Shown piece by piece: positions 8,972 through 16,855 of a stretch of 64,000 nt of DNA. The translations under genes and the position numbers were made by a program. Numbering within the stretch: the stretch's first letter is position 1; each line of letters starts with the position of its first letter. The notes beneath the pieces are model-generated. The model ran no database searches, had not been told where the DNA came from, and worked only from the letters and a program-made list of their open reading frames with translations. The DNA is taken from contig NZ_JADEXZ010000002.1 of the NCBI RefSeq assembly GCF_015206815.1, positions 124,001 through 188,000 on the forward strand, written 5' to 3'. The DNA is from Fortiea sp. LEGE XX443 (GTDB taxonomy: Bacteria > Cyanobacteriota > Cyanobacteriia > Cyanobacteriales > Nostocaceae).

Positions 8972-10462
8972 TTAAACATCTAATAATCCATATCGCTTTT
9001 GTAAATCTAGTAATTTCATCCTCGCTTCACCAGCATTGTCAGCTAAATCGGCAAATTCAACGAAACGCCGCAGTTCTTTTCTTAATAGGTTGCGTTCAAC
9101 TTCTATTGTTTCTCTATCTAAATCTGGCGGTAGGACGATCATATCGTAGATAATCGCCCTTTCCTTGCTAGGATGAGGACGCAGAACTCGTCCCCGTCGC
9201 TGAATAAATTGGCGAGGATTACCAGAACTCGATAAAATCACTGCTGTTTGAATTGCGGGAATATCAACTCCTTCGTCTAAACAGCGAATTGCTACCAAAC
9301 CTTGTAATTCACCATTTTCAAATTGCTGACGTAAAACTTCTCTTTCTTGTAAAGGAGTTTGGGCTGTGTAGGTACTGACTTTATAGCCTAATTCCCCTCC
9401 CAGAATTTTGACAACGGCTTTGAGTTGACGCAGAGATGAACGTTCTCCTGTTTCTAGGGAACCATCGCTGCAATAGAAAAGTGTGTGAGTGGTTTCGCGG
9501 CGAGTTGTCATTAAGTCGCGCAAAGCATAAAGTTTATTTTTTGCTGCACCAATTAATCTAGTTCGTTGCATTAATAACGACTTTAAATCTTCGCTGTCTT
9601 CTAATGTAGAAACGTTAGATTTAATGTCTCTACAACGTTCTCGATAAAGTAGAGAGCGCCCGATTTTTTTGGTTAATTTTAAATAGGCAATGCTTTCTGT
9701 TTCTGTTAATTCTACAAGAATAGGATAATACAAATAATGAACCAAAGCCCCTTGAGCGATCGCATCCCTTAAGGTAAACTCCGGTTGCAGCACTGGGCCA
9801 AAATAATCAAATAAAGATTGCGTACCAAAATCATCAAAATATCGTTCAGGTGTCGCTGATAACGCCAGCCTCAAACCAACACGCCGAGGTAAGCTTTCTT
9901 CTAATTTTGGTGCGCCTAAATTATGGGCTTCATCACCAATAATTAAAGTTTTTGGAGGCAAATACTTGAGTTGCGATTGCAAACCCTCACCAATTAATGT
10001 GGAGTTGGTAGTAATGACTGTGACAAAGCCTTGAGAACCAGAACGCAGATTATAAAGTTGGGTAGAAAGTTGACTTTGCCAATTGTGGACATTCTCAAAG
10101 GCTAATATTGGTTGTAAATTAAATTTTTCGCATTCTCGCGCCCATTGGGTAACAAGATGACGATAGGGACACACCACCAACAGCACTTGTAGGTTAATTT
10201 GCTGGTACAATTCACAAGCGATCGCCAATGCAGTAATAGTTTTACCACTACCAGTCGCCATTTTCAACGTTCCTCTGCCGTTATTAGCAAACCAGTTAGT
10301 TACAGCTTGTCGCTGATACTGGCGCAATTGCAGAGATGGCGGTATTTTGGGGCATCCTGGTAATGGTTGCTGAGTCTGGTAACTTCCTCTACTCTCCCTG
10401 ACAAAGGGTAATCTTAGCCGGAAAGAGGGCTGTTGCTGCACTAGATTTTTCGTCAGATACAT
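8972..10462 (-). CDS. Superfamily 2 helicase, Dnd-associated restriction type
   Basis: A 496-aa DEAD/DEAH-type helicase: motif I MATGSGKT (68-75), motif II DEAH (near 178), motif III SATP (near 203), and the C-terminal helicase motifs ending in QRRGRVLRP (near 420). The overall form (short N-terminal extension, RecA pair, short C-terminal helical tail) matches the helicase family that profile studies tie to dnd genes and that annotation calls a DNA phosphorothioation restriction enzyme. It lies upstream of the 57-aa gene and dndD on the same strand, about 300 bp away. No nuclease motif is visible, so restriction activity is unproved. A XPB/UvrB-like repair helicase is the alternative. Confidence 0.75.
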   Translation of the reverse strand: MYLTKNLVQQQPSFRLRLPFVRESRGSYQTQQPLPGCPKIPPSLQLRQYQRQAVTNWFANNGRGTLKMATGSGKTITALAIACELYQQINLQVLLVVCPYRHLVTQWARECEKFNLQPILAFENVHNWQSQLSTQLYNLRSGSQGFVTVITTNSTLIGEGLQSQLKYLPPKTLIIGDEAHNLGAPKLEESLPRRVGLRLALSATPERYFDDFGTQSLFDYFGPVLQPEFTLRDAIAQGALVHYLYYPILVELTETESIAYLKLTKKIGRSLLYRERCRDIKSNVSTLEDSEDLKSLLMQRTRLIGAAKNKLYALRDLMTTRRETTHTLFYCSDGSLETGERSSLRQLKAVVKILGGELGYKVSTYTAQTPLQEREVLRQQFENGELQGLVAIRCLDEGVDIPAIQTAVILSSSGNPRQFIQRRGRVLRPHPSKERAIIYDMIVLPPDLDRETIEVERNLLRKELRRFVEFADLADNAGEARMKLLDLQKRYGLLDV

Positions 10463-10607
10463 AAAATATCAAAAACAAACCTTAAAGAAAGTGTGAAGTC
10501 TGAAGTTTAAAGTCTGAAATTTAAATTTCTTCTTCTATGGCAATCCTATTTGAGTTAGGAACATTATCAAACCGCCAAGTGCGCCAAGAGAGGAAAGAAA
10601 AAAGTTT

Positions 10608-10636
10608 CATACTTCATACTTCATACTTCATACTTC
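10608..10636. repeat. Heptamer tandem repeat abutting lexA stop
   Basis: Four tandem copies of CATACTT form a short tandemly repeated array of the Nostoc type. The array runs into the lexA stop codon (TGA on the minus strand, 10635-10637). Less regular copies (GAAGTCT, AAGTCTG) lie at about 10490-10530. Confidence 0.8.
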
Positions 10637-11240
10637 AGTTGTAGCCACGCCAAACGCCAACGAGAGAACCTTGCACTTGTACTTGCATGGCTGAAACTTC
10701 AATGGGGTTATACTTTTGGTTAGCGGGTTGGAGAGTGACGCGATCGCCACTGCGATAAAAACGCTTTAATGTACTACCATACCCATCAACTCTAGCAGCA
10801 ACAATCGTGCCATTTTTCAGTTGATCTGGTTCTGGTACTGGCAATAAAAATACTACATCCCCATCGGCAATTAAATCTTCAATCATACTGTCCCCTGTCA
10901 CCCGCAAAGCATAGGTTTGTGGCGGTAGGGAGAAGTTAGAAAAGTCTAGATAATCTACAGCTTCAGTGTAAGGTTCAATTAAACCACCCGCAGCGATATT
11001 ACCTAAAATTGGTACACCTTGCTTTGCTGGATGTAAAATCCGAATTGTGCGGGCTTTACCCTCAGTCCATTCAATGTAGCCTTTATTTCGTAAATGTTCT
11101 AAGCGACTTTGAATCGGTGCTGGCGACTTCAGATTCATTCCTTGCATCATTTGGCGAATCGAAGGAGAATGCTGGTGCATTCGGATATATTCTGCCAGCC
11201 ATTCATATAATTCTTGTTGAGCTTCTGTTAGACGTTCCAT
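10635..11240 (-). CDS. lexA: LexA repressor
   Basis: A 201-aa LexA. The N-terminal winged helix-turn-helix (residues 1-65) is followed by the S24 autoprotease domain, with cleavage site Ala84-Gly85 (NIAAGG), nucleophile Ser118 (GDSM) and Lys159 (STLKRF). All three are present, so the protein should be capable of RecA-stimulated self-cleavage; some unicellular cyanobacterial LexA proteins have lost these residues. I use the ATG at 11240 (MERLTEAQQE) rather than an upstream in-frame start at 11264, because the family begins there. A matching LexA box lies 33-46 bp upstream. Confidence 0.93.
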   Translation of the reverse strand: MERLTEAQQELYEWLAEYIRMHQHSPSIRQMMQGMNLKSPAPIQSRLEHLRNKGYIEWTEGKARTIRILHPAKQGVPILGNIAAGGLIEPYTEAVDYLDFSNFSLPPQTYALRVTGDSMIEDLIADGDVVFLLPVPEPDQLKNGTIVAARVDGYGSTLKRFYRSGDRVTLQPANQKYNPIEVSAMQVQVQGSLVGVWRGYN

Positions 11241-11272
11241 AATAATTATTGGAAGTAAATACAAATGTCCCT

Positions 11273-11286
11273 AGAACATTAGTACT
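11273..11286 (-). promoter_or_regulatory. LexA box upstream of lexA
   Basis: Read on the minus strand the site is AGTACTAATGTTCT, a full match to the cyanobacterial LexA consensus RGTACNNNDGTWCB. It is 33-46 bp before the lexA ATG, where it would give autorepression. Confidence 0.8.
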
Positions 11287-11322
11287 ACAAAAAACCACAT
11301 ATAACAAGATGAAATTAAAAAA

Positions 11323-11368
11323 ATAAAAGGCAAAAGAAGCAAAAATTTTTGCTTCTTTTGCCTTTTAT
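11323..11368 (-). terminator. Long perfect hairpin after argF
   Basis: Two 23-nt arms (11323-11345 and 11346-11368) are perfectly complementary with no spacer. They contain the core AAAAGGCAAAAG also found at 1321-1351. It lies 18 bp after the argF stop on the minus strand and upstream of the lexA promoter, so it should insulate the two genes. Confidence 0.8.
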
Positions 11369-11386
11369 CTTTTCAGATGTTACTGT

Positions 11387-12307
11387 TCACTCAGCCCCCA
11401 AAATACCAGCCAGCAAGGCTTTTTGTGCGTGCAGACGATTTTCGGCCTGATCCCAAACTCGTGATTGTGAACCTTCAATTACTTCTTCAGTAATTTCTTC
11501 ACCTCGATGGGCTGGTAAGCAATGTAAAACAATTGCATCTTGATTAGCCAAGCTCAACATTTGTTCAGAAATTTGATAAGGTTGGAAGATTGGCATTCGG
11601 TTGTCGGCTTCTTGTTCTTGTCCCATGCTTGCCCAAACATCAGTGTAAAGTACAGATGCTTCCTTTGCGGCTAATTCTGGGTCATGAGTCAGAAGAACTT
11701 CTGTTTTACCACCCGCGATCGCTCGCGCTTGTTCTACAATTTTGGCATCTGGTTCATATCCTGGGGGAGTAGCAACTCTGACATTCATCCCCGCCAAAGC
11801 ACAACCCAACATCAAAGAATTAGCCACATTATTCCCATCACCCACATAAGTCAAAGTTAAGTCAGCCAATCTACCAAAACATTCTTGAATAGTCAATAAA
11901 TCAGCCAATATTTGACAGGGATGTTCGGCATCAGTCAGGGCATTAATTACCGGAATTGTGGCATGGTTAGCGAAAACTTCTAAATCCTGCTGTGCAAAAG
12001 TCCGAATTGCCAAAATATCTAAATATCTATCTAACACCCGTGCTGTATCTTGTATGGGTTCGCCGCGGCTCACTTGAGTAACATTCGGGTTAAGATCAAT
12101 TACCTGTCCACCCAGTTGGTACATCGCTACTGTAAAACTAACGCGCGTGCGAGTTGAAGCTTTAGAAAACAACAAACCCAACACCTTATTACACCGCAAT
12201 TTTAGCTGTTGAGATTTAAGTTGGATTGCCAATTGCAGAAGTTCTTGAAGTTCTGTTGGACTAAAGTCCGCCAGGCTTAATAAATCTCGTCCGATTAACA
12301 CTGCCAT
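11387..12307 (-). CDS. argF: Ornithine carbamoyltransferase
   Basis: Condenses carbamoyl phosphate and ornithine to citrulline in arginine synthesis. The 306-aa protein has the carbamoyl-phosphate site STRTR (51-55), HPCQ (near 131) and the HCLP loop (near 259). I start at the ATG at 12307 (MAVLIGRDLL); an in-frame ATG 57 bp upstream adds a 19-residue extension that the family lacks, though it could be used. It has its own terminator. Confidence 0.93.
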   Translation of the reverse strand: MAVLIGRDLLSLADFSPTELQELLQLAIQLKSQQLKLRCNKVLGLLFSKASTRTRVSFTVAMYQLGGQVIDLNPNVTQVSRGEPIQDTARVLDRYLDILAIRTFAQQDLEVFANHATIPVINALTDAEHPCQILADLLTIQECFGRLADLTLTYVGDGNNVANSLMLGCALAGMNVRVATPPGYEPDAKIVEQARAIAGGKTEVLLTHDPELAAKEASVLYTDVWASMGQEQEADNRMPIFQPYQISEQMLSLANQDAIVLHCLPAHRGEEITEEVIEGSQSRVWDQAENRLHAQKALLAGILGAE

Positions 12308-12492
12308 GTTTTTGTGTTGTAAAGAACAATCATCTATTTCTGTTTCTTTACCTAGCCGTGCCAAAAAAAATACAGTTTAAAACTGTATTCAGTCTTTTTG
12401 CATCCAGCCTAGGATTTTAAGTTAGCTTTTGCTATGAATATTAATTTATCAACTTTATCGATAATTCAAATCAAGGATTTTTTGTTGTCCTC

Positions 12493-12520
12493 TAGACAAA
12501 TATTTTGCTTATGCTATAAT
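12493..12520 (+). promoter_or_regulatory. Sigma-70 type promoter of tRNA-Thr
   Basis: TAGACA (12493-12498) and a perfect TATAAT (12515-12520) are separated by 16 bp. The predicted start lies about 30 bp before the tRNA. Confidence 0.6.
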
Positions 12521-12558
12521 AGTTAATCGGTGAGGTTGTGATAGCCAAAAATCCAATT

Positions 12559-12630
12559 GCCAGCATAGCACAGTGGTAGTGCATCCGACTTGTAATCGGA
12601 AGGTCGCAGGTTCAAATCCAGCTGCTGGCT
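12559..12630 (+). tRNA. tRNA-Thr (UGU)
   Basis: A full cloverleaf: acceptor GCCAGCA/TGCTGGC, D stem GCAC/GTGC, anticodon stem TCCGA/TCGGA with loop CTTGTAA, so the anticodon is TGT (12591-12593). The T arm GCAGG/CCAGC around TTCAAAT has one central A-A mismatch. The terminal CCA is not encoded. Length is 72 nt. Confidence 0.95.
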
Positions 12631-12922
12631 TTAATGTACATTCGCAAATTATGTGTCGTTTTTGACTCCTGGGGGTATAATTCTATTCTTTCTAGGGGAA
12701 TTGTCATTATTATACTTAGTTTACATTTTTCTGTTTATTTTCCCATAAAATTTATTTTAAAGATAGGTCTATTGAGTATTTAAATATTTTCGAGTCCTTA
12801 TTTTTATGTGTAATTTTTACAAAATATTAATTACAATTTAGGGTAAACTGACTGCCATAACCAATTTCTGATTAGAATTTAGAATATCAATCAATTTCAA
12901 AATTATTATCAGTTGAAGAAAG

Positions 12923-13357
12923 ATGAACACGGAATTTGTGAAAAAAATTCCTGTGATACCTCTTGTGTTACTGTGGCTGGCTTATGCCTTACTGGGATGG
13001 TATCTGGCTGTACATGACATTATTTGGTTAGCAGGGGCTTTTATTGCTACTGTGGCTCTAGCTGTTGTCCGAAAGAGCAATTCTTGGCTAGAAAACTTAG
13101 TGGCATTTGGTTCTAAAACCTTAATTGTTGTTTTATCTTTAAGTGCCTCAATTGCTTTAATCGCAAGTTGGTCACTATTGTTAAGTTTGTTTCTCATCCC
13201 GATCGCAACTACATTTTTAGCAGATTTAGAAATGCGTTTTGCCGGCTTCGATAAAAAAGATTCATTCCGGGTGTTAACATTGCTGGCGGGATCGGGTTTA
13301 ATCGTTGGTGAAATTGTAGACTTGCTACTTTTTCCCAGTAATAGATTCTACTTTTAA
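12923..13357 (+). CDS. Small integral membrane protein, unknown
   Basis: A 144-aa protein with about four to five hydrophobic segments (residues about 10-30, 33-50, 65-100 in two passes, and 118-140). No known family motif is seen. It stands alone between the tRNA and a response regulator gene. The coding assignment rests on the long hydrophobic pattern and intact frame. Confidence 0.6.
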   Translation: MNTEFVKKIPVIPLVLLWLAYALLGWYLAVHDIIWLAGAFIATVALAVVRKSNSWLENLVAFGSKTLIVVLSLSASIALIASWSLLLSLFLIPIATTFLADLEMRFAGFDKKDSFRVLTLLAGSGLIVGEIVDLLLFPSNRFYF

Positions 13358-13505
13358 TTTCAATGTGTTTAGCGATCGCTAAACAGCTATCTTGCCTACT
13401 ACCAGTGGCTGATTTTTTAGTTTGTTAAAAATACCACCGATGACAGAAGCTTTACTGAGTCATATTTTCTACTATCAGGGATTGAAAAACTGAAACTAGC
13501 TAACG

Positions 13506-14237
13506 ATGCGAATACTTCTGGTAGAAGATGATACGGCGCAATTAGAACCCCTACAAACAGCATTGTCTCAAGCTGGACATATTGTAGATGGTATAGAAAA
13601 CGGGGCGATCGCGCAGTGGGCAATTTCCCAGCGAGACTATGACTTATTAATATTAGACTGGATGCTACCGGAAATAAGTGGATTAGAACTATGTCGTCAG
13701 TATCGACAAGCTGGTAAAACAGCACCTGTTTTGATATTGACAGCAAAAGACACCACTGGCGCAAAAGTTACAGGCTTGGATGCTGGCGCAGATGACTATC
13801 TGGTAAAACCGACAGATTTGTTTGAGTTATTAGCCAGAGTGCGAGCTTTAGGTAGGCGATCGCCTGTTTGGCAAGGAGAAAAACTCCAACTTGCTGATCT
13901 ACAATTGCACATTTCGACTCTGATAGTAGAGCGGGGTCAAGCAACTGTAGAGTTATCTACCCGTGAATTTCAGTTACTAGAATACTTGATGCGCCACCCA
14001 TATCAAATTTTAAGCCGTAGTCAAATTGAACAAGCCTTATGGCAGTGGGGTAGCGAACCAGAGAGTAACGCGATGACAACCTTGGTACGCCGTCTGCGCC
14101 AGCGTTTACAGTTGTTAGATGTAGCAGACTGGCTGGAAACTATTTACGGTATGGGCTATCGCCTAAATCCTGGTAGGGAAAAATGTAGCAAAGTGCTGAG
14201 TGCTGTTAGCGGTAGCGGGGCGTTCAGCCCGTGCTGA
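13506..14237 (+). CDS. OmpR-type response regulator with altered C-terminus
   Basis: A 243-aa response regulator. The receiver domain holds the acidic pocket E7/D8/D9, phospho-acceptor Asp51 (LILDWMLP) and Lys in DDYLVKP; a winged-helix effector domain (about 128-222) ends at GMGYRLNP. The last 20 residues (from GREKCSKVL) are not family sequence: they are translated from an interspersed repeat with direct copies of GTGCTGAGTG at 14193 and 14231. The partner histidine kinase gene has been reduced to a relic just downstream, so the regulator is now an orphan or serves another kinase. Confidence 0.85.
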   Translation: MRILLVEDDTAQLEPLQTALSQAGHIVDGIENGAIAQWAISQRDYDLLILDWMLPEISGLELCRQYRQAGKTAPVLILTAKDTTGAKVTGLDAGADDYLVKPTDLFELLARVRALGRRSPVWQGEKLQLADLQLHISTLIVERGQATVELSTREFQLLEYLMRHPYQILSRSQIEQALWQWGSEPESNAMTTLVRRLRQRLQLLDVADWLETIYGMGYRLNPGREKCSKVLSAVSGSGAFSPC

Positions 14238-14276
14238 GTGTAAACCCAGAAAACTTGCGTTTAATAGCTTTTTTTA

Positions 14277-14414
14277 GGATTAGCGATCGCTCAACAAATA
14301 ATTGAAGCAGACGGCGGTCATCTCAGTGTCAAGAGCGAACTAAGTAAGGCAAATTAAGTTGCCTTTGTGACAGTTACACATCCGTTGTCATTTTCTAGTC
14401 ACATTTATTGTTAA
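14277..14414 (+). pseudogene. Relic of a histidine kinase C-terminus
   Basis: In one frame the DNA reads LGLAIAQQIIEADGGHLSVK then SELSKAN, a stop at 14355, and VAFVTVTHPL. This is the G2 box and the end of a HisKA/HATPase kinase catalytic domain. All of the upstream kinase sequence is gone, and the frame has a stop at 14265 as well. It lies 40 bp after the response regulator, where a partner kinase gene would be expected. Confidence 0.75.
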
Positions 14415-14461
14415 CCATAAAAAAGTAATTCATGTTTTCCATTACTCATTACACAGTAATA

Positions 14462-14489
14462 GGTGACAGGTGACAGGGAACAGGTGACA
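14462..14489. repeat. Heptamer tandem repeat
   Basis: Four heptamers, GGTGACA twice, GGGAACA once and GGTGACA once, sit 30 bp before the permease start. The complementary array occurs at 23309-23369. Confidence 0.8.
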
Positions 14490-14519
14490 GAGTTCAATCA
14501 TTTTTAAATTGGTGTCAAT

Positions 14520-15872
14520 GTGAATAGACATGAAAAGTACAGTTTACTTGAAGGTTTAGCAGATACCGCAGCACCTAAGCCATCACTGACACTATCAGAT
14601 GCTGTCGCGTTGATTGTCGGTATCGTGATTGGTGCAGGGATTTTTCAAACTCCCGCCTTGGTAGCAGCACAAGCAGGTAGTGGCCTTGCTGTACTAATGT
14701 TTTGGTTGATCGGTGGTGTGGTTTCTCTGGTTGGCGCATTGTGCTATGCAGAGTTAGCGACGACATACCCCGATATTGGCGGGGTTTATTACTATCTCAA
14801 GCGTGCTTTTGGGCGGGGAGTCGCCTTTTTATTTGCCTGGGCGCGGATGACAGTCATCCAGACTGGTTCAATTACTCTGTTGGCATTTGTCTTTGGTGAT
14901 TACGCTTCCCAAATTTGGCAGCTAGGAAACTTTTCACCTTCGATTTATGCAGCATTTGCGATCGCTTTGTTAACTGCTTTAAATATCATCGGCTTGCAAC
15001 AGGGCAAATGGACACAAAACTTACTAACTTTGGCGAAAGTCTTGGGGTTATTGCTAGTTGTATTAATTGGGTTAACTGCTGCGCCTAATGTTACTCCTCC
15101 TGTTGAATCTGCCGCATCAGGAACCTGGGGACTAGCGATGGTATTTGTGCTGCTGTCTTATGGCGGTTGGAATGAAGCAGCTTACATTTCCGCAGAAATT
15201 CAAAACCGCCAACGTAACATCGTGCGATCGCTCCTTTGGAGTATTGGCACAATTACGGTAATTTACTTGCTGATCAATCTGGCTTACCTGCGGGGACTAG
15301 GATTAGCAAACATGGCCAATTCAAAAGCCGTAGCCGCCGATTTAATGCGTGCTATTTGGGGCGCACCAGGAGCTTGGTTTATCAGTTTATTGATAGCAAT
15401 TTCGACTTTGGGCGCACTTAACGCCACTGTTTTTACCGGAGCGCGGACTAATTATGCCCTTGGCCAAGACTTTTCCATATTCAGTTTTATGGGACATTGG
15501 CGGCAACGTCCTAGCACTCCCAGCTATGCCTTATTATGGCAAGCTGCGATCGCTCTGGCGTTAGTTTTACTGGGTACGTTCACCCGCAAAGGCTTTGAAA
15601 CAATGGTGGACTATACCGCTCCCGTGTTTTGGTTTTTCTTTTTACTTTCAGGCATATCGCTGTTAGTACTGCGATACCGAGAACCGCAGATTCAGCGACC
15701 GTTCCGCGTGCCATTTTATCCTTTCACACCGCTGCTATTTTGTGCAGTCTGTGGTTACTTGCTGTATTCCAGCTTAGTTTATACCGGGGTGGGCGCAGTT
15801 GTCGGTGTTTTAGTTGTGGCCGCAGGGCTACCGCTGTTGCTCTGGAATCGTTACCGCCAAGGTAGGGCGTAA
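14520..15872 (+). CDS. APC-family amino acid permease
   Basis: A 450-aa transporter with about twelve membrane segments in the cytoplasmic membrane. The first helix carries the APC-family unwound motif GIVIGAGIF (about residues 34-42), and the second helix to loop region contains the PDIGGVYYYL signature. It resembles the SteT/LAT-like exchanger branch; the amino acid carried cannot be told. It starts with GTG at 14520. The downstream methyltransferase gene is 44 bp away in the same direction and may be co-transcribed. Confidence 0.85.
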   Translation: MNRHEKYSLLEGLADTAAPKPSLTLSDAVALIVGIVIGAGIFQTPALVAAQAGSGLAVLMFWLIGGVVSLVGALCYAELATTYPDIGGVYYYLKRAFGRGVAFLFAWARMTVIQTGSITLLAFVFGDYASQIWQLGNFSPSIYAAFAIALLTALNIIGLQQGKWTQNLLTLAKVLGLLLVVLIGLTAAPNVTPPVESAASGTWGLAMVFVLLSYGGWNEAAYISAEIQNRQRNIVRSLLWSIGTITVIYLLINLAYLRGLGLANMANSKAVAADLMRAIWGAPGAWFISLLIAISTLGALNATVFTGARTNYALGQDFSIFSFMGHWRQRPSTPSYALLWQAAIALALVLLGTFTRKGFETMVDYTAPVFWFFFLLSGISLLVLRYREPQIQRPFRVPFYPFTPLLFCAVCGYLLYSSLVYTGVGAVVGVLVVAAGLPLLLWNRYRQGRA

Positions 15873-15916
15873 TTAATCCAAAATTCAACTATTTTTTTTG
15901 CTCAAGGAGTAGATTC

Positions 15917-16561
15917 ATGTTCAAAAAAATCCTGCTTTTATTAATTACAGGCGTTAGTATCACCAGCTTAGGAATGGCGGGATGCACCAACACCGCCCAA
16001 AAACAAGATTTAGAAGCACAGGTGCAACCGCCTACTCTGACTGGTCAGACTGAAACACCAACAGCCACAACCCAACCCCAAGAACGCCCAGCTGATGTTC
16101 CCTATGTACCAACGCCGCAGCCAGTGGTAGATGCGATGTTGAATGTAGCCAAGGTGAGTAAAAATGATGTGCTTTATGACCTTGGTAGTGGTGATGGGCG
16201 AATTGTGATTACAGCGGCGCAAAAATATGGAACGCGAGGCGTAGGTATAGATATTAGCCCAGAACGTATTCAAGAAGCTAACGCCAATGCTCAGAAAGCC
16301 GGAGTTACAGATCGCGTGCAATTTCGTCAACAAGACTTATTCAAAACTGATTTTAGTGAAGCTACAGTAATTACACTTTACCTATTACCTGAAGTCAACC
16401 TTAAACTTCGCCCTCAGCTATTGCAACTCAAACCTGGGACTAGAATTGTCTCCCACGCTTTTGATATGGGTGACTGGAAACCACAGCAAACACTACAGGT
16501 AGAGGGAAAAACTATTTATTATTGGGTAGTTCCTGAAGAAATACCAGCTAATTTGCGCTAG
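15917..16561 (+). CDS. Lipoprotein SAM-dependent methyltransferase
   Basis: A 214-aa protein with a lipoprotein signal peptide (lipobox MAGC, acylated Cys23) followed by a proline/threonine-rich linker and a class I methyltransferase fold: motif I DLGSGDGR near residue 87, motif II acidic residue in GVGIDIS, and a motif IV-like region near 150. A methyltransferase exported and lipid-anchored is unusual, since SAM is cytoplasmic; the substrate is unknown. SD AAGGAG lies ahead of the ATG. It follows the permease gene and ends in a clear terminator. Confidence 0.8.
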   Translation: MFKKILLLLITGVSITSLGMAGCTNTAQKQDLEAQVQPPTLTGQTETPTATTQPQERPADVPYVPTPQPVVDAMLNVAKVSKNDVLYDLGSGDGRIVITAAQKYGTRGVGIDISPERIQEANANAQKAGVTDRVQFRQQDLFKTDFSEATVITLYLLPEVNLKLRPQLLQLKPGTRIVSHAFDMGDWKPQQTLQVEGKTIYYWVVPEEIPANLR

Positions 16562-16574
16562 AAAACAAGAAACT

Positions 16575-16602
16575 CCCCGCTTCCTGAATGCGGGGTTTTT
16601 TT
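16575..16602 (+). terminator. Rho-independent terminator
   Basis: CCCCGC (16575-16580) pairs with GCGGGG (16590-16595), and is followed by TTTTTTT. It lies 14 bp after the methyltransferase stop. Confidence 0.9.
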
Positions 16603-16639
16603 ATAAAAGGTTCAGAACTAACGCGATGTGCGACTTATT

Positions 16640-16790
16640 TTGAAACCCCTATCCAAACCTCTCACGCCAGTTGCTACAACGGGGGGAACCCCCGCAACGC
16701 ACTGGCTCCCCTACAGGGAGAGAGGCTTTGAATTTTGCTCCCCTTCCCTGCTAGGGAAGGGGTTGGGGGTTAGGTTTGAGAGAAAGTTGC
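16640..16790. repeat. GC-rich palindromic intergenic repeat
   Basis: A roughly 150-bp block much richer in GC than its surroundings and made of several hairpins, including a perfect 10-bp stem CCCCTTCCCT/AGGGAAGGGG (16740-16762). The phrases 'cccctctcc', 'gagaggctt' and 'ggggttgggg' recur at 35730-35940 and 26800, so this is a dispersed element of the genome, not a gene. Confidence 0.6.
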
Positions 16791-16855
16791 ACACCGCGTG
16801 AACTAAGATTACAAATTTAAAATAACTGTTAAAAGGATGTTTAAAAGTCCCTTAT

